Made by a program: the position numbers and the translations under genes | Part shown: piece after piece, positions 36,317 through 48,249 of the stretch | Layout of the letters: every line of letters begins with the position of its first letter | How positions within the stretch are numbered: the stretch's first letter is position 1 | Notes under the pieces: generated by a model | What the model saw: the letters and a program-made list of their open reading frames with translations, nothing else | Databases searched by the model: none | Told to the model about the DNA's origin: nothing | Origin: Hyphomicrobiales bacterium | Lineage (GTDB): Bacteria; Pseudomonadota; Alphaproteobacteria; Rhizobiales; Rhizobiaceae | Assembly (NCBI GenBank): GCA_900473185.1 | Contig: UCKU01000017.1 | Coordinates: 95,245-159,244 of the forward strand | DNA: 64,000 bases | Direction of reading: 5' to 3'

Positions 36317-37363
36317 TTAGAGCAGAATGTCGGTGTAGAGCTCGGATGCATCCGGCTCCGGATCGGCCTGGGCGAAATCGGCACTGTCGGCGACGATATC
36401 GCGGACTTCCTTGTCGATCGCCTTCAGATCGTCTTCGGTCGCCCAGCCCTTTTCCATCACGCGCAGGCGAACCTGCTCGATCGGGTCCTGCTCGGAGCGC
36501 ATCTTCTGCACTTCTTCCTTGGTGCGGTACTTCGCCGGGTCGGACATGGAGTGACCACGATAGCGATAGGTCAGCATTTCCAGGATCATCGGACCCTTGC
36601 CGGAGCGGCAATGCTCGAGCGCCTCATCGGCAGCAGCCTTGACGGCGCGAACATCCATGCCGTCAACCTGGATGCCCGGGATACCGAAGCCGGAACCGCG
36701 AAGCGAATAGTTCGACTGAGCCGTCGCGCGAGCCGTCGAGGTGCCCATGGCATAACGGTTGTTTTCGACGATATAGATGATCGGCAGCTTCCAGAGAGCA
36801 GCCATGTTGAAGCTCTCGTAGACTTGGCCCTGGTTGGCAGCACCGTCGCCGAAATAGGCAATCGAGACCGAGTTGTTGCCGCGGTACCGGTTGGCGAAGG
36901 CGAGACCGGTGCCGAGCGACACCTGCGCACCGACGATGCCATGACCGCCGTAGAAGTGCTTTTCCTTGGAGAACATGTGCATCGAACCGCCCTTCCCGTG
37001 GGAATAGCCGTTGCGACGCCCGGTCAGCTCGGCCATGACGCCACGAGCTTCCATGCCCGTAGCCAGCATATGACCGTGGTCGCGATAGGCGGTGATGACC
37101 TGATCGCCTTCCTTCTGCGCCATCTGCATGCCGACGACGACAGCTTCCTGGCCGATGTAAAGGTGACAGAAACCACCGATGAAGCCCATGCCGTAAAGCT
37201 GGCCCGCCTTTTCCTCGAAACGGCGGATGAGCAGCATCTCGCGATAGGCCTTCAGCTCCTCATCGCGATCGAAATCGGCGATGGGACCGCCATTCGATGC
37301 CTTGGCTGCGGATTTCGCACTATTTTTGCGGCTGGAAACGGTCGCGGTTTTGCGCAACGCCAT
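36317..37363 (-). CDS. pdhA: Pyruvate dehydrogenase E1-alpha
   Basis: The 348-residue ThDP-binding subunit has the cofactor motif 'FGDGAANQGQVYESFNMAAL' ending near 'IVENN'. The phosphorylation-loop region 'YRYRGHSMSDPAKYR' is present. A basic Ser/Lys-rich N-terminus of about 30 residues precedes the core. It is the first gene of pdhABC and is preceded by about 145 bp that should hold the operon promoter. It decarboxylates pyruvate to hydroxyethyl-ThDP. Confidence 0.97.
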   Translation of the reverse strand: MALRKTATVSSRKNSAKSAAKASNGGPIADFDRDEELKAYREMLLIRRFEEKAGQLYGMGFIGGFCHLYIGQEAVVVGMQMAQKEGDQVITAYRDHGHMLATGMEARGVMAELTGRRNGYSHGKGGSMHMFSKEKHFYGGHGIVGAQVSLGTGLAFANRYRGNNSVSIAYFGDGAANQGQVYESFNMAALWKLPIIYIVENNRYAMGTSTARATAQSNYSLRGSGFGIPGIQVDGMDVRAVKAAADEALEHCRSGKGPMILEMLTYRYRGHSMSDPAKYRTKEEVQKMRSEQDPIEQVRLRVMEKGWATEDDLKAIDKEVRDIVADSADFAQADPEPDASELYTDILL

Positions 37364-37509
37364 TCAACCCTCCCTATGGGTTTATCGGTTCTCAGGTGGC
37401 GCGTACCATAGGGAAGAAAAATGACCACAGCAATGCCATAATTGCATGGCTCATATTCGCAGGTAAATTATTGATAAATAACAGGAATTTTTGATTAACC
37501 TAAATTCGG

Positions 37510-37830
37510 TTAATTGCGATAGTGATTGTAAATGACAATCTCATCCGCGCGCGACATGTTAAGCTGATATCGCGCCTTTTCGTCGAGCATATCCTTGTCC
37601 AGCGAGCCATCGCTCAAGAGCGCTACCTGCGCCTCCAGATGCTCGCGCTTGACCTTCAGCACAGCCAATTCCTTCTCACGCGCGACACGCTGGCGCTCGA
37701 ACGCCTCCGTCGCACGCAGACCATAGTCACCATGGATGCAATGATAACCGAAATAGGAGAGGAAGGCGACCGTCATGGCCGGAATGACGAAGCGGCCGGT
37801 CTTTCTCTTCTTATGATGCTTTGTCCACAT
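37510..37830 (-). CDS. ftsB: Septum formation initiator, FtsB/DivIC type
   Basis: The 106-residue single-pass membrane protein has a basic start, a membrane segment ('FVIPAMTVAFLSYFGYHCI'), then a periplasmic coiled coil ('RQRVAREKELAVLKVKREHL') and a C-terminal 'LDEKARYQLNMSRADEIVIY'. This is the FtsB/DivIC layout; it bridges FtsL and FtsQ in the divisome. It lies between eno and pdhA, the common alphaproteobacterial position. Confidence 0.87.
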   Translation of the reverse strand: MWTKHHKKRKTGRFVIPAMTVAFLSYFGYHCIHGDYGLRATEAFERQRVAREKELAVLKVKREHLEAQVALLSDGSLDKDMLDEKARYQLNMSRADEIVIYNHYRN

Positions 37831-37923
37831 ACACGCATGCTCTAACGCATTACCAATCGTTTCAATTTAGCTCGCAGAGATTAACCGTTCGTTGACTCAA
37901 CCCAATTCCTGGGCAGACTCAAC

Positions 37924-37949
37924 AAAAAACCCGCGCCGGAGCGCGGGTT
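37924..37949 (-). terminator. Intrinsic terminator of eno
   Basis: On the minus strand AACCCGCGC and GCGCGGGTT form a 9-bp stem with a 4-base loop, running into a TTTTTTGTT tract. It is placed 27 bases after the eno stop codon, so ftsB must have its own start signals. Confidence 0.87.
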
Positions 37950-37975
37950 CCAAATGACTGATTTATAAGATCGTA

Positions 37976-39729
<1,754 letters not shown>

Positions 39730-41541
39730 ATGAAACTTAATATTGCACGCAGCCTTGCCATTTTCGGTGCCGTTGTCATCCTCGGACTGGTGACCTCCAT
39801 CGGCTTGCAGAATTACGCGTTCAACATGCTTCGCGTGAACGGACTGATGTATAAGCAGATTATCTATGGCAAGGATCTCGTCGCCGATATTCTCCCGCCG
39901 CCGCTCTATGTCATCGAACCCTACATGCTCGCGCTCGAAGCTGTCGAGCAACCGGCCTCGGCAACGACCAATATCGAACGCATCCGAACGGTTCTGAAGC
40001 CGGCTTATGAAGACCGCCGCAAATACTGGTCAGAAACGCCGCTCAGCGCCGATCTCAAGCGCAAGCTTCTCGATGACGTTCTCGTCAAGGGCGACGCCTT
40101 CTGGCAAGTCATGAATGAGGAGGCGGTGCCTGCAATCTTCAAGGGCGACAAGGCCGCCGTCGAACCGGCACTCCTCAAGCTTGCGACGAATTTTCATGTT
40201 CACGAAAAGGCCGTGAACGAACTCGTGGCGATGGCAAACGCCTTCCAGGCGGATGCCGAAAAGCAGGCTGCCGAACAGACGGAACTGCTCTCCGCCATTA
40301 CGCTATCCGCCGCCGCGCTTTCCTTCGTGCTCATCGTTGCCGGGCTCTACACGTTCCGCCGGCGCGCGATCGTGCCGCTATCGGCGATGCGCGACTACAT
40401 GGCGGTTCTCGCGGGCGGCGACTATTCCCGCGAAGTTCCCTATGTCAGACGATCCGACGAAATCGGAGAAATGGCGCGCGCCGTCACGGTCTTTCGCGAA
40501 TCGGCGGAAGAACGGAACGCCATCCGCGCGCACCAGGACGAGGAACGGCAGGCACAGATGCGCCGCGATGCCGAACTCGACGCATCGAAGAGTGTGGAGA
40601 ATGCCACGCGCCAGCGCGTCATCGAAAGCCTGAGCGCCGGCCTGGAGCGGCTTTCGCGCGGCGACCTGACCGTGCGTCTCGACGAGCAGTTCGCCAACAC
40701 TTATGAAAAGCTTCGCGAGACCTTCAATACCAGCATCATCATTCTTTCCGATGCCATGAAGGACATTTATGCCGCCACGAATACGGTCGGCGACAGCTCG
40801 CGCGAAATCGCACTCAGCACCAATGATCTGGCACAGCGCACCGAGAGTCAGGCTACCTCACTCGAACAGGCGGCTTCGGCTCTGGATCAGATCACGGTCA
40901 CGGTGAAAAACTCCTCGGAACGGGCCCAGGAAGCCAATGCGATGATGTCGGCCACGAAGGAGAGTGCGGCGCATTCCGCCGAGATCGTTCGCGAAGCGGT
41001 TACCGCCATGGAGAAAATCGAGGAATCAGCGGTCAGGATCGGCGATATTATCAACGCCATCGATGAGATCGCTTTTCAGACCAATCTTTTGGCGCTCAAC
41101 GCAGGCGTCGAGGCAGCACGCGCCGGAGACGCAGGGAAAGGCTTTGCCGTCGTCGCCCAGGAAGTCCGCGAGCTCGCCGGCCGCTCCGCCAATCTCGCCA
41201 AGGAGATCAAGCTTCTCGTCGAGACGTCATCGCGGCAGGTTTCCGCGGGCGTGGCACTTGTCAACCGCACCGGCGAGGCACTCGGCGATATCGACCGCCA
41301 GGTACTGCAGGTGACGGCGCTGATCGAAGCGATCGTGCGCTCGTCTTCGGAACAGTCGGTTGCGCTCGTCGAGGTCAACGCTGCCGTCAACCGTATGGAT
41401 CAGGTGACACAGCAGAATGCGGCGATGGCCGAGGAGACGAACGCCGCCTGCCAGGAGCTCGGCAACGAGGCGTCCCATCTCGGGCGCATGCTCTCCCGCT
41501 TCGCGCTGGAGGAAAGGCGCCCGTCCCGCGCGGCAGCCTGA
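39730..41541 (+). CDS. Methyl-accepting chemotaxis protein
   Basis: The 603-residue transmembrane receptor has a first membrane segment at about residues 8-26 and a periplasmic helical ligand domain of about 160 residues. The second membrane segment is at about 182-204, followed by two HAMP-like modules (about 205-260 and 300-350) and a signalling domain. The conserved hairpin tip reads 'FQTNLLALNAGVEAARAGD'. The start ATG at 39730 gives a proper membrane anchor. It has no C-terminal NWETF-like pentapeptide. The ligand is unknown. Confidence 0.92.
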   Translation: MKLNIARSLAIFGAVVILGLVTSIGLQNYAFNMLRVNGLMYKQIIYGKDLVADILPPPLYVIEPYMLALEAVEQPASATTNIERIRTVLKPAYEDRRKYWSETPLSADLKRKLLDDVLVKGDAFWQVMNEEAVPAIFKGDKAAVEPALLKLATNFHVHEKAVNELVAMANAFQADAEKQAAEQTELLSAITLSAAALSFVLIVAGLYTFRRRAIVPLSAMRDYMAVLAGGDYSREVPYVRRSDEIGEMARAVTVFRESAEERNAIRAHQDEERQAQMRRDAELDASKSVENATRQRVIESLSAGLERLSRGDLTVRLDEQFANTYEKLRETFNTSIIILSDAMKDIYAATNTVGDSSREIALSTNDLAQRTESQATSLEQAASALDQITVTVKNSSERAQEANAMMSATKESAAHSAEIVREAVTAMEKIEESAVRIGDIINAIDEIAFQTNLLALNAGVEAARAGDAGKGFAVVAQEVRELAGRSANLAKEIKLLVETSSRQVSAGVALVNRTGEALGDIDRQVLQVTALIEAIVRSSSEQSVALVEVNAAVNRMDQVTQQNAAMAEETNAACQELGNEASHLGRMLSRFALEERRPSRAAA

Positions 41542-41554
41542 TGCTGCCTGTCGT

Positions 41555-42403
41555 TCAGGCGGCTTTGGCGATCGCGTCGAAGGCGAGAAGCTTCTCAAGA
41601 AGCCGCGGCATGTCCTTGAGATAGACCATGTTCGGTCCGTCGCAGGGCGCGTTATCCGGGTCCTGATGGGTTTCGATAAAGACACCGGCGACGCCGACGG
41701 CCACGGCTGCACGGGCCAGCGTCTCCACGAACTGTCGCTCTCCGCCGGAGGTTTCCCCCTGCCCGCCAGGCTGCTGGACTGAATGCGTGGCATCGAAAAT
41801 GACGGGTGCACCCGTTGCTGCCATGATCGGCAGGGAACGCATGTCGGAAACCAGCGTATTGTAACCGAAGGAAGCGCCGCGCTCGCACAGCAAGATGTTC
41901 GGATTACCGCTCTGGTTCAGCTTGCCGAGCACGTTCTTCATATCCCAAGGCGCCAGGAACTGGCCCTTCTTGACGTTGATAACGCGACCGGTCTTTGCCG
42001 CAGCCACCAGGAGATCCGTCTGACGGGACAGAAAGGCCGGTATCTGCAGGATGTCGACAACCTTGCCCACTTCGGCGCATTGTTCTTCAGTGTGGATGTC
42101 GGTCAGAACCGGAATGCCGAGTTCCTTCTTGAGATCGGCAAAAACCTCCAGCCCCTTCTCAAGTCCGACACCGCGTTTGCTCGACAGGGAAGAGCGGTTC
42201 GCCTTGTCGAACGAGGTCTTATAGACGAGCCCGATGCCGAGCTTGGTGCACAATTCCTTCAACGTGCCGGCAACCATGAACGCATGGTCGCGGCTTTCCA
42301 TTTCGCAAGCGCCGGCAATCAGCGACAGGCGTGCGGCATTGGAGAAGGTGACCTTGCCGGCGCCCTCGCCGACCGTCACAACGGAATTGGTAGTGGAGCT
42401 CAT
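41555..42403 (-). CDS. kdsA: 3-deoxy-D-manno-octulosonate 8-phosphate synthase
   Basis: The 282-residue DAHP/KDO8P synthase family enzyme condenses phosphoenolpyruvate with arabinose 5-phosphate to give Kdo-8-phosphate for the lipopolysaccharide core. Markers are '[15 protein letters not shown]', '[12 protein letters not shown]', '[16 protein letters not shown]' and '[17 protein letters not shown]'. It overlaps the upstream VOC-protein gene by 4 bases and converges on the chemoreceptor gene. Confidence 0.96.
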   Translation of the reverse strand: MSSTTNSVVTVGEGAGKVTFSNAARLSLIAGACEMESRDHAFMVAGTLKELCTKLGIGLVYKTSFDKANRSSLSSKRGVGLEKGLEVFADLKKELGIPVLTDIHTEEQCAEVGKVVDILQIPAFLSRQTDLLVAAAKTGRVINVKKGQFLAPWDMKNVLGKLNQSGNPNILLCERGASFGYNTLVSDMRSLPIMAATGAPVIFDATHSVQQPGGQGETSGGERQFVETLARAAVAVGVAGVFIETHQDPDNAPCDGPNMVYLKDMPRLLEKLLAFDAIAKAA

Positions 42404-43287
42404 GATGTTTCCTCGAAAGCGAAGAGCACGCCCTGACCGGGCGCGGGCTTCACCAGAATACGGTTGCCCTTGCGTGTATACGTCACCCCGTTAGCAGCCA
42501 AATGCGCTTCTGTCACGGCCAGATCGCCAACGGCAAAGAGGATTGCCCGGCCGCGCAGGCCGCGATCGATATCCGGCGTCGCCAGATCGAAATAGGCCTC
42601 CAGCCCCTGCGGGGTCATCAGGCTGATCTTTGCGCTTCCGGTAGGCACCTCTAGCCCGAAACTCGTATCACCGACAGAAGCGGCCTTTGCCGTCGAGCGA
42701 ACGAACTCGCCGAAGGCTGTCGGCTCGGGGGCTGCGAGCGCGATCTCGGCAATGCCTGTCACGCCGTTGGCGTGGGTCTCCAGCACGTTGCGGTCGGCAG
42801 GAAGCGGGTTGATACGCTCGACAGCGAAGAGAAAGAAATCCGGTGCCCGGAGGTCGCCAGCGAAGGCAAGCCGGAAGCCGGCAACGCTCTCCGCGCCATC
42901 CGGCATTTTCACAGGGCGTTCGAACTGCAGCACAGAACCGGCACTGATGCTGCCCTTCACGAATCGAGCATGTTCGTGCTTTGCATCCGCTGTGGCGAAG
43001 GCGATGGCGGACAGCCCCTCGCTGCCGCAGCGGAAGCGGAAAGCCTGGTCGCGGGCCGTGAAGACGTTGCCCTCACGCGCCGTCACCTCGCTCTCCTCGA
43101 CGCTCGCGACACCGAGCGGCTCGAGATAGGTTTTGTCGGCAAAGAAAACGCAGGCGTTCTCCGTGCCGAAGGGATGGCGGGCATCGGGCGCGACGGTAAA
43201 GCCCAGCTTGCCCAGCCTTTCGCGGGCTAGGTCGATATCGGTAACCGGCAAAACGAGATGATCGATCGAAAGCGTGTCTTGGCTCAT
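42400..43287 (-). CDS. VOC/glyoxalase-like domain protein
   Basis: The 295-residue cytosolic protein has the vicinal-oxygen-chelate fold: an N-terminal '[19 protein letters not shown]' (first beta-alpha-beta) and '[18 protein letters not shown]' further on, consistent with two modules. It resembles the glyoxalase_3 type, whose members are mostly uncharacterised. The start MSQDTL has GGGAGAAGAACC upstream; the frame is open 14 codons further. It is coupled to kdsA by a 4-base overlap (ATGA). Confidence 0.84.
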   Translation of the reverse strand: MSQDTLSIDHLVLPVTDIDLARERLGKLGFTVAPDARHPFGTENACVFFADKTYLEPLGVASVEESEVTAREGNVFTARDQAFRFRCGSEGLSAIAFATADAKHEHARFVKGSISAGSVLQFERPVKMPDGAESVAGFRLAFAGDLRAPDFFLFAVERINPLPADRNVLETHANGVTGIAEIALAAPEPTAFGEFVRSTAKAASVGDTSFGLEVPTGSAKISLMTPQGLEAYFDLATPDIDRGLRGRAILFAVGDLAVTEAHLAANGVTYTRKGNRILVKPAPGQGVLFAFEETS

Positions 43288-43423
43288 CGGTTCTTCTCCC
43301 AGCGGTGACAAGGAGATGTGCTTCAGCAAGTCTCCTGAAACAAGGCCAGACAGGCATATGGGCGATAAAAATCAAATTCTCGACAGATTGAACAGAAGTT
43401 TTACGAAAATTTAGCTACTTGCG

Positions 43424-43438
43424 GAACACATATGGAAC
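43424..43438. promoter_or_regulatory. LexA operator (alphaproteobacterial SOS box)
   Basis: GAAC-ACATATG-GAAC exactly matches the alphaproteobacterial GAAC-N7-GAAC (equivalently GTTC-N7-GTTC) consensus. It lies 45 bases upstream of the lexA start, in the divergent region with the VOC gene, which implies autoregulation of lexA. Confidence 0.85.
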
Positions 43439-43482
43439 ATATAGTGTCCGTTCTGGATTTGTTTCAAGACTGGGGAGACGCC

Positions 43483-44208
43483 ATGCTCACGCGCAAACAA
43501 CAGGAACTCCTTCTTTTCATTCATGAAAGGATGAAGGAGTCAGGCGTTCCACCGTCTTTCGACGAGATGAAGGACGCATTGGATCTGGCCTCGAAATCCG
43601 GTATTCACCGGCTGATCACCGCGCTCGAAGAACGCGGCTTCATTCGCCGGCTTCCGAACCGGGCGCGCGCGCTCGAAGTCATCAAATTGCCGGAAGCCTA
43701 CAGCCCGAGCCTGCAGCCCCGGCGCGGCTTTTCGCCGAGCGTCATCGAGGGCAGCCTCGGCAAGCCCCAGCCCGTGGCACCTCCCGCCTCCGCAAAGCCG
43801 GCACCTGCTGCCGATAACGGCAATGCGGTCTCCGTTCCCGTCATGGGCCGTATCGCTGCCGGTGTTCCGATCTCGGCAATCCAGAACAATACGCATGATA
43901 TCACCGTTCCCGCCGATATGCTCGGCTCGGGCGAACATTATGCGCTCGAAGTTCGCGGCGACTCGATGATCGAAGCCGGCATCTTCGATGGCGACACGGT
44001 CATCATCCGCAATGGCAGCACGGCCAATCCGGGCGATATCGTCGTCGCGCTCGTCGATGACGAGGAAGCAACGCTCAAGCGTTTCCGCCGCAAGGGCGCA
44101 TCGATTGCGCTGGAGGCTGCAAACCCTGCTTACGAGACCCGCATCTTCCCGCCGGATCGCGTCAAGGTCCAGGGCAAGCTCGTCGGCCTCATTCGCCGCT
44201 ATCACTGA
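43483..44208 (+). CDS. lexA: SOS repressor LexA
   Basis: The 241-residue repressor and self-cleaving protease has an N-terminal winged HTH ('[17 protein letters not shown]', '[20 protein letters not shown]'). An extended linker holds the Ala-Gly cleavage site in '[11 protein letters not shown]'. The C-terminal serine protease has '[18 protein letters not shown]' (Ser nucleophile) and the Lys in '[13 protein letters not shown]'. The start MLTRKQ was preferred over a leader running back into the SOS box. It overlaps comEC at the 3' end by 20 bases. Confidence 0.97.
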   Translation: MLTRKQQELLLFIHERMKESGVPPSFDEMKDALDLASKSGIHRLITALEERGFIRRLPNRARALEVIKLPEAYSPSLQPRRGFSPSVIEGSLGKPQPVAPPASAKPAPAADNGNAVSVPVMGRIAAGVPISAIQNNTHDITVPADMLGSGEHYALEVRGDSMIEAGIFDGDTVIIRNGSTANPGDIVVALVDDEEATLKRFRRKGASIALEAANPAYETRIFPPDRVKVQGKLVGLIRRYH

Positions 44209-46615
44209 CCGGTGACGGGCTGGCGTCTGCGAATGTGTTGCTGCGCCAATCATAGGCGCGGTGGCGTATCCAGGGTCGCCCCAATGTGTCGAATGCGGTT
44301 GCGACCTCAACTCCCTTATCGGTGAATCGAAGTTCGACGGAACCTGTCTTGCGCAGCGTCTCGCCGGTAAAGAGCAGCGCGCCGGAACGACAGCGGTCGA
44401 AGCGCAATCGAACCGGGGTCACGACAATATCAGCCGTATCGCAGGCTGGTCCGAGATAGGCAGCATTGTCGATGACGGTCAGTTTCTTTCCATTGACGAG
44501 CAAGGTGGTGCACCAAGCGCCCTTCAGGCAGGAGAAGCGTGACGCCGGGTTGACAGCGACTGCCTGTCTCATCGCCTCTCTGGCTTCATTCTGTTGATCG
44601 GGTGACAGTTGCAGTCTTTTGCCGTCAGGCGCAGTGGGCGCCCTGGCAGCTTGGAGCATAACCGGCTTCTGATGCTCTTCGATGGCAAGTGCCCTCTGCC
44701 ATTGTTCGAAGATGAAGGCGGGCGGCTTTTCACGGTTCGAAGCCATCGCCTCTCCATCGATTATAGCGACCAGGCCGCCATCTTCGGAGATGGCGATGTC
44801 GGGCATCGCCTCTGACGGAAGCAGCACAACAGCGAGCGTCGAGACCACGACAATTGCCGTTCCCATGTGCCGCAGCCAGGTTCGGAGCAGGGTCAGCAGC
44901 AGAAATCCGAAGACGGCGGTCGGGAAATACCAGCCGGGCAAGCGGCCTACATCTATGTTGCCACCCCACCCCGCTACTGCCTTTGCGATTGTGATCACCA
45001 GATCGAGCCCGAAGCCTGCGACCTGCCACACCGGGCCATCGAGGCCAAAGGGCATCAGCAGCATTGCCAACATTCCGGCCGGCATGACGATGAAGGAAAT
45101 GACCGGCATGGCCGCGAGATTTGCCGGAAGGCCATAGGCAGTGAGCCGGTGGAAATGCTCGATCGAAAACAGTGCGGTGGAGAAACCACCGATGAGCGAC
45201 GTCAGGAAAACACCGCCGAAGAAGCCGCCGACCATAAAGAAGGGTTTCATGATCGGGAGCTTGGCAAAGGCATTCTCCCGCATCGGCCGCGCCTTCCAGA
45301 GGTCATAGCCCGCGACCAGCGCAAGCGTTGCGGCGAAAGACATCTGGAAACTCGGCCCCAGCACCTCCGATGGCGAGACCGCAAGGATCACGAGAGCGGA
45401 CAGCGCCACGTTTCTGAGACTGATCGACGGCCGGTCAAAGAAGACGGCAACCAGCATGATCGTCATCATGATGAAGGCACGTTCGGCGGAGACGGCAAAA
45501 CCCGAGATCAGATAGTAGGCCGTCACCGCAGCGAGCGCACCGGCCGCCGCGATCTTCTTGGTTGGCCATGCCTGGGCAATGCCGGGAAACAGGCTGAGGA
45601 CGACACGCAGGCCGACAAAGAAGATGCCGGCGGAGAGCGCCATATTTAGGCCGGAGATCGCAATGATATGCGCAAGGCCGGACTGCCGCAGCGCCTCCGT
45701 CGTTTCATCCGAGATCGCCCGTCTCTCGTCGGTAACAAGGGAGGCGGCAAAAGCCCCGGTGTCGCCGGGTAGTGTGGAGCGGATCCGATCGCCGATGCCG
45801 CTTCTCAAGCGGTAGAGCGACTCCAGGATGGTTTTAACCACCGAACTCGCTCGCTCCGGCTGTTCTGCAACCCTCTTCGGCGCTCCATAGAAGAAGCCGT
45901 TGGCACCAATGCCGTCAAAATAAGCACTAAAGGCAAAATCATTGAGGTGGGGGAGCGCCGGTCCTGCCGGAGGCGTGAGACGCGCCCTGCCCTCGATGAC
46001 GTCGCCGAGTTCGAACGGCCGGGTGGCCCCGCGGACCAGCACGGAAATACGTTCGGGCGGACGCTTGATCTCAGGAGCATCCGTGCCGGTGACGTCAAGA
46101 ATATAACGCCAGCGCCCTTGGCCATCGCCTTCTCGGCGCTCGATCCGGCCGGTCACCGTTGTCGTTACGGCTGAATCGAGGATCAGGGTCTTTGCCCGCC
46201 ATGTTTCGATCTGTGCAGAAAGCATTCCACCGGCAAAAAGAAGCAGAGCAAGCAGCGTCGCCCGCAGCTTCGTCCGGCCATAACCGCAGAGCGCAACGGC
46301 AATAAGGAGAACAGCCAAGCAGAGACCGAGCGACACGGCCGGAAAGTCCGAGGCAGCCAGAAACCAGGTCGCGGCACCCGCACCAAGGAAGACCGGCGAG
46401 AAGAGGATGAGGCGACCGTGGCCAGCCTCTTCGGCGGCCATCCGCATCGACGACCCGACGTATCGTTTCGCAACAGTCACCAATCGCCATCGAAATGGGA
46501 TCGCAACCTGGGTCCGAGCCGATTGCGTCACAATGGCGCGCGGGGCAACGCCAGCAAAATCCATCTTTTCATCAATGGATTGCTCTTGTCGTTCTCTTGT
46601 CTCCAACCCCGCCAT
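44189..46615 (-). CDS. comEC: ComEC/Rec2-family DNA-uptake channel-like protein
   Basis: This large polytopic inner-membrane protein (about 808 residues with this start) has an N-terminal DUF4131-like part with paired membrane segments and a beta-rich region ('[20 protein letters not shown]'). The competence domain follows, with many helices around '[20 protein letters not shown]', the ComEC hallmark. A C-terminal part after '[18 protein letters not shown]' lacks the HxHxDH zinc motif of complete ComEC lactamase domains. The start is uncertain: no Shine-Dalgarno was found and the frame opens 21 codons earlier at a TTG. It stands alone, converging on lexA. Confidence 0.86.
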   Translation of the reverse strand: MAGLETRERQEQSIDEKMDFAGVAPRAIVTQSARTQVAIPFRWRLVTVAKRYVGSSMRMAAEEAGHGRLILFSPVFLGAGAATWFLAASDFPAVSLGLCLAVLLIAVALCGYGRTKLRATLLALLLFAGGMLSAQIETWRAKTLILDSAVTTTVTGRIERREGDGQGRWRYILDVTGTDAPEIKRPPERISVLVRGATRPFELGDVIEGRARLTPPAGPALPHLNDFAFSAYFDGIGANGFFYGAPKRVAEQPERASSVVKTILESLYRLRSGIGDRIRSTLPGDTGAFAASLVTDERRAISDETTEALRQSGLAHIIAISGLNMALSAGIFFVGLRVVLSLFPGIAQAWPTKKIAAAGALAAVTAYYLISGFAVSAERAFIMMTIMLVAVFFDRPSISLRNVALSALVILAVSPSEVLGPSFQMSFAATLALVAGYDLWKARPMRENAFAKLPIMKPFFMVGGFFGGVFLTSLIGGFSTALFSIEHFHRLTAYGLPANLAAMPVISFIVMPAGMLAMLLMPFGLDGPVWQVAGFGLDLVITIAKAVAGWGGNIDVGRLPGWYFPTAVFGFLLLTLLRTWLRHMGTAIVVVSTLAVVLLPSEAMPDIAISEDGGLVAIIDGEAMASNREKPPAFIFEQWQRALAIEEHQKPVMLQAARAPTAPDGKRLQLSPDQQNEAREAMRQAVAVNPASRFSCLKGAWCTTLLVNGKKLTVIDNAAYLGPACDTADIVVTPVRLRFDRCRSGALLFTGETLRKTGSVELRFTDKGVEVATAFDTLGRPWIRHRAYDWRSNTFADASPSPVSDSGE

Positions 46616-46812
46616 AATCGCCTGGACCCGCCCCCGGATACCGGCAGAATGCAACCTGAAATCAAAACGAGCAAACAATAATCGATTGAAATAAGAGGAA
46701 AATTCGCGGGAGCAAAAAAACCAGTCAAATCATGGTGTTCTGATATGCATTTAGCTCATCGCTGCACTGCCTAAAAGATGATGCCGCGATGCACAAAATG
46801 GCATCACGGTAA

Positions 46813-46840
46813 CTTGGCATTAGCTTCGCGATCATATAGC
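46813..46840 (+). promoter_or_regulatory. Candidate sigma-70 promoter of gltA
   Basis: CTTGGC (46813-46818) and TATAGC (46835-46840) are spaced by 16 bases, about 65 bases before the gltA start. This is a fair match to the alphaproteobacterial consensus CTTGAC-N17-TATAAT. It is based on pattern only. Confidence 0.4.
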
Positions 46841-46905
46841 TATCGCTTAGGACGCTTAACCCTTATGGCGCTTTTGCGGCGCCACCGCCACCCCGGAGGA
46901 TCAGC

Positions 46906-48195
46906 ATGACGGATCAAAGCGCTACAATCAAAATCGGTGACAAATCAGTCGATCTCGCCGTGCGAAAAGGCACGGTTGGACCCGACGTCATCGACATCGG
47001 TGCCCTCTACAAGAACACGGCTTCCTTCACCTACGATCCCGGGTTTACGTCGACTGCATCCTGTGAATCGAAGATCACCTATATCGACGGCGACGAAGGC
47101 GTTCTGCTGCATCGCGGCTATCCGATCGAGCAGCTCGCCGAACACGGCGACTTCCTCGAAGCCTGCTACCTGCTGCTCTACGGCGAACTGCCGACCGCCG
47201 CCCAGAAGAAGGACTTCGACTATCGCGTCACGCATCACACCATGGTGCATGAACAGATGAGCCGCTTCTTCACCGGCTTCCGTCGCGACGCCCATCCGAT
47301 GGCCGTCATGTGCGGCTGCGTTGGCGCGCTTTCGGCCTTCTATCACGACTCCACCGATATCACCGATCCGCACCAGCGCATGGTCGCCAGCCTGCGCATG
47401 ATCGCCAAGATGCCGACGCTCGCCGCCATGGCCTATAAGTACCATATCGGCCAGCCCTTCGTTTACCCGAAGAACGATCTGGATTACGCGTCCAACTTCC
47501 TGCGCATGTGCTTTGCCGTTCCCTGCGAGGAATATGTCGTCAATCCGGTGCTCGCACGCGCCATGGACCGTATCTTCATCCTCCATGCCGACCACGAGCA
47601 GAATGCCTCGACCTCGACGGTCCGTCTCGCCGGCTCCTCGGGTGCGAACCCGTTCGCCTGCATCGCCGCCGGTATCGCCTGCCTCTGGGGCCCCGCTCAC
47701 GGCGGCGCCAACGAAGCAGCCCTCAACATGCTGACGGAAATCGGCACTGTCGACCGCATTCCGGAATATATCGCCCGCGCCAAAGACAAGAACGATCCGT
47801 TCCGCCTGATGGGCTTTGGTCACCGCGTCTACAAGAACTACGATCCGCGCGCCAAGATCATGCAAAAGACCACGCATGAAGTTCTCGGCGAACTCGGCAT
47901 TAAGGACGATCCGCTTCTCGAAGTCGCCATGGAGCTGGAGCGCATCGCTCTGACCGACTCCTACTTCATCGAGAAGAAGCTCTACCCGAACATCGACTTC
48001 TACTCGGGCATCACGCTGAAGGCGCTCGGCTTCCCCACGACCATGTTCACCGTGCTCTTCGCTCTGGCCCGCACCGTCGGCTGGATCGCCCAGTGGAACG
48101 AAATGATCGAGGATCCGGAACAGCGCATCGGCCGTCCGCGCCAGCTCTATATCGGCGAACCGAAGCGCGACTACGTGCCGGTTTCCAAGCGCTAA
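46906..48195 (+). CDS. gltA: Citrate synthase
   Basis: The 429-residue type II (hexameric class) citrate synthase condenses oxaloacetate and acetyl-CoA. The catalytic motifs are '[19 protein letters not shown]', '[16 protein letters not shown]' (His) and '[14 protein letters not shown]' (His/Arg). The C-terminal Asp is in '[14 protein letters not shown]'. A CCGGAGGATCAGC ribosome binding site precedes the ATG. A strong terminator follows. Confidence 0.98.
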   Translation: MTDQSATIKIGDKSVDLAVRKGTVGPDVIDIGALYKNTASFTYDPGFTSTASCESKITYIDGDEGVLLHRGYPIEQLAEHGDFLEACYLLLYGELPTAAQKKDFDYRVTHHTMVHEQMSRFFTGFRRDAHPMAVMCGCVGALSAFYHDSTDITDPHQRMVASLRMIAKMPTLAAMAYKYHIGQPFVYPKNDLDYASNFLRMCFAVPCEEYVVNPVLARAMDRIFILHADHEQNASTSTVRLAGSSGANPFACIAAGIACLWGPAHGGANEAALNMLTEIGTVDRIPEYIARAKDKNDPFRLMGFGHRVYKNYDPRAKIMQKTTHEVLGELGIKDDPLLEVAMELERIALTDSYFIEKKLYPNIDFYSGITLKALGFPTTMFTVLFALARTVGWIAQWNEMIEDPEQRIGRPRQLYIGEPKRDYVPVSKR

Positions 48196-48218
48196 GCGCT
48201 GACTTCGAAGCAAAAAGA

Positions 48219-48249
48219 AAACCCGGTCAGGAATGGCCGGGTTTTTTGT
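48219..48249 (+). terminator. Bidirectional intrinsic terminator (gltA/lpxB)
   Basis: AAACCCGG and CCGGGTTT form an 8-bp stem, extended by two further pairs, followed by TTGTT on the plus strand. The minus-strand reading is also T-rich (TTTTCTTTTTG). It lies between the convergent gltA and lpxB, and overlaps the lpxB stop codon (48227-48229). Confidence 0.85.
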
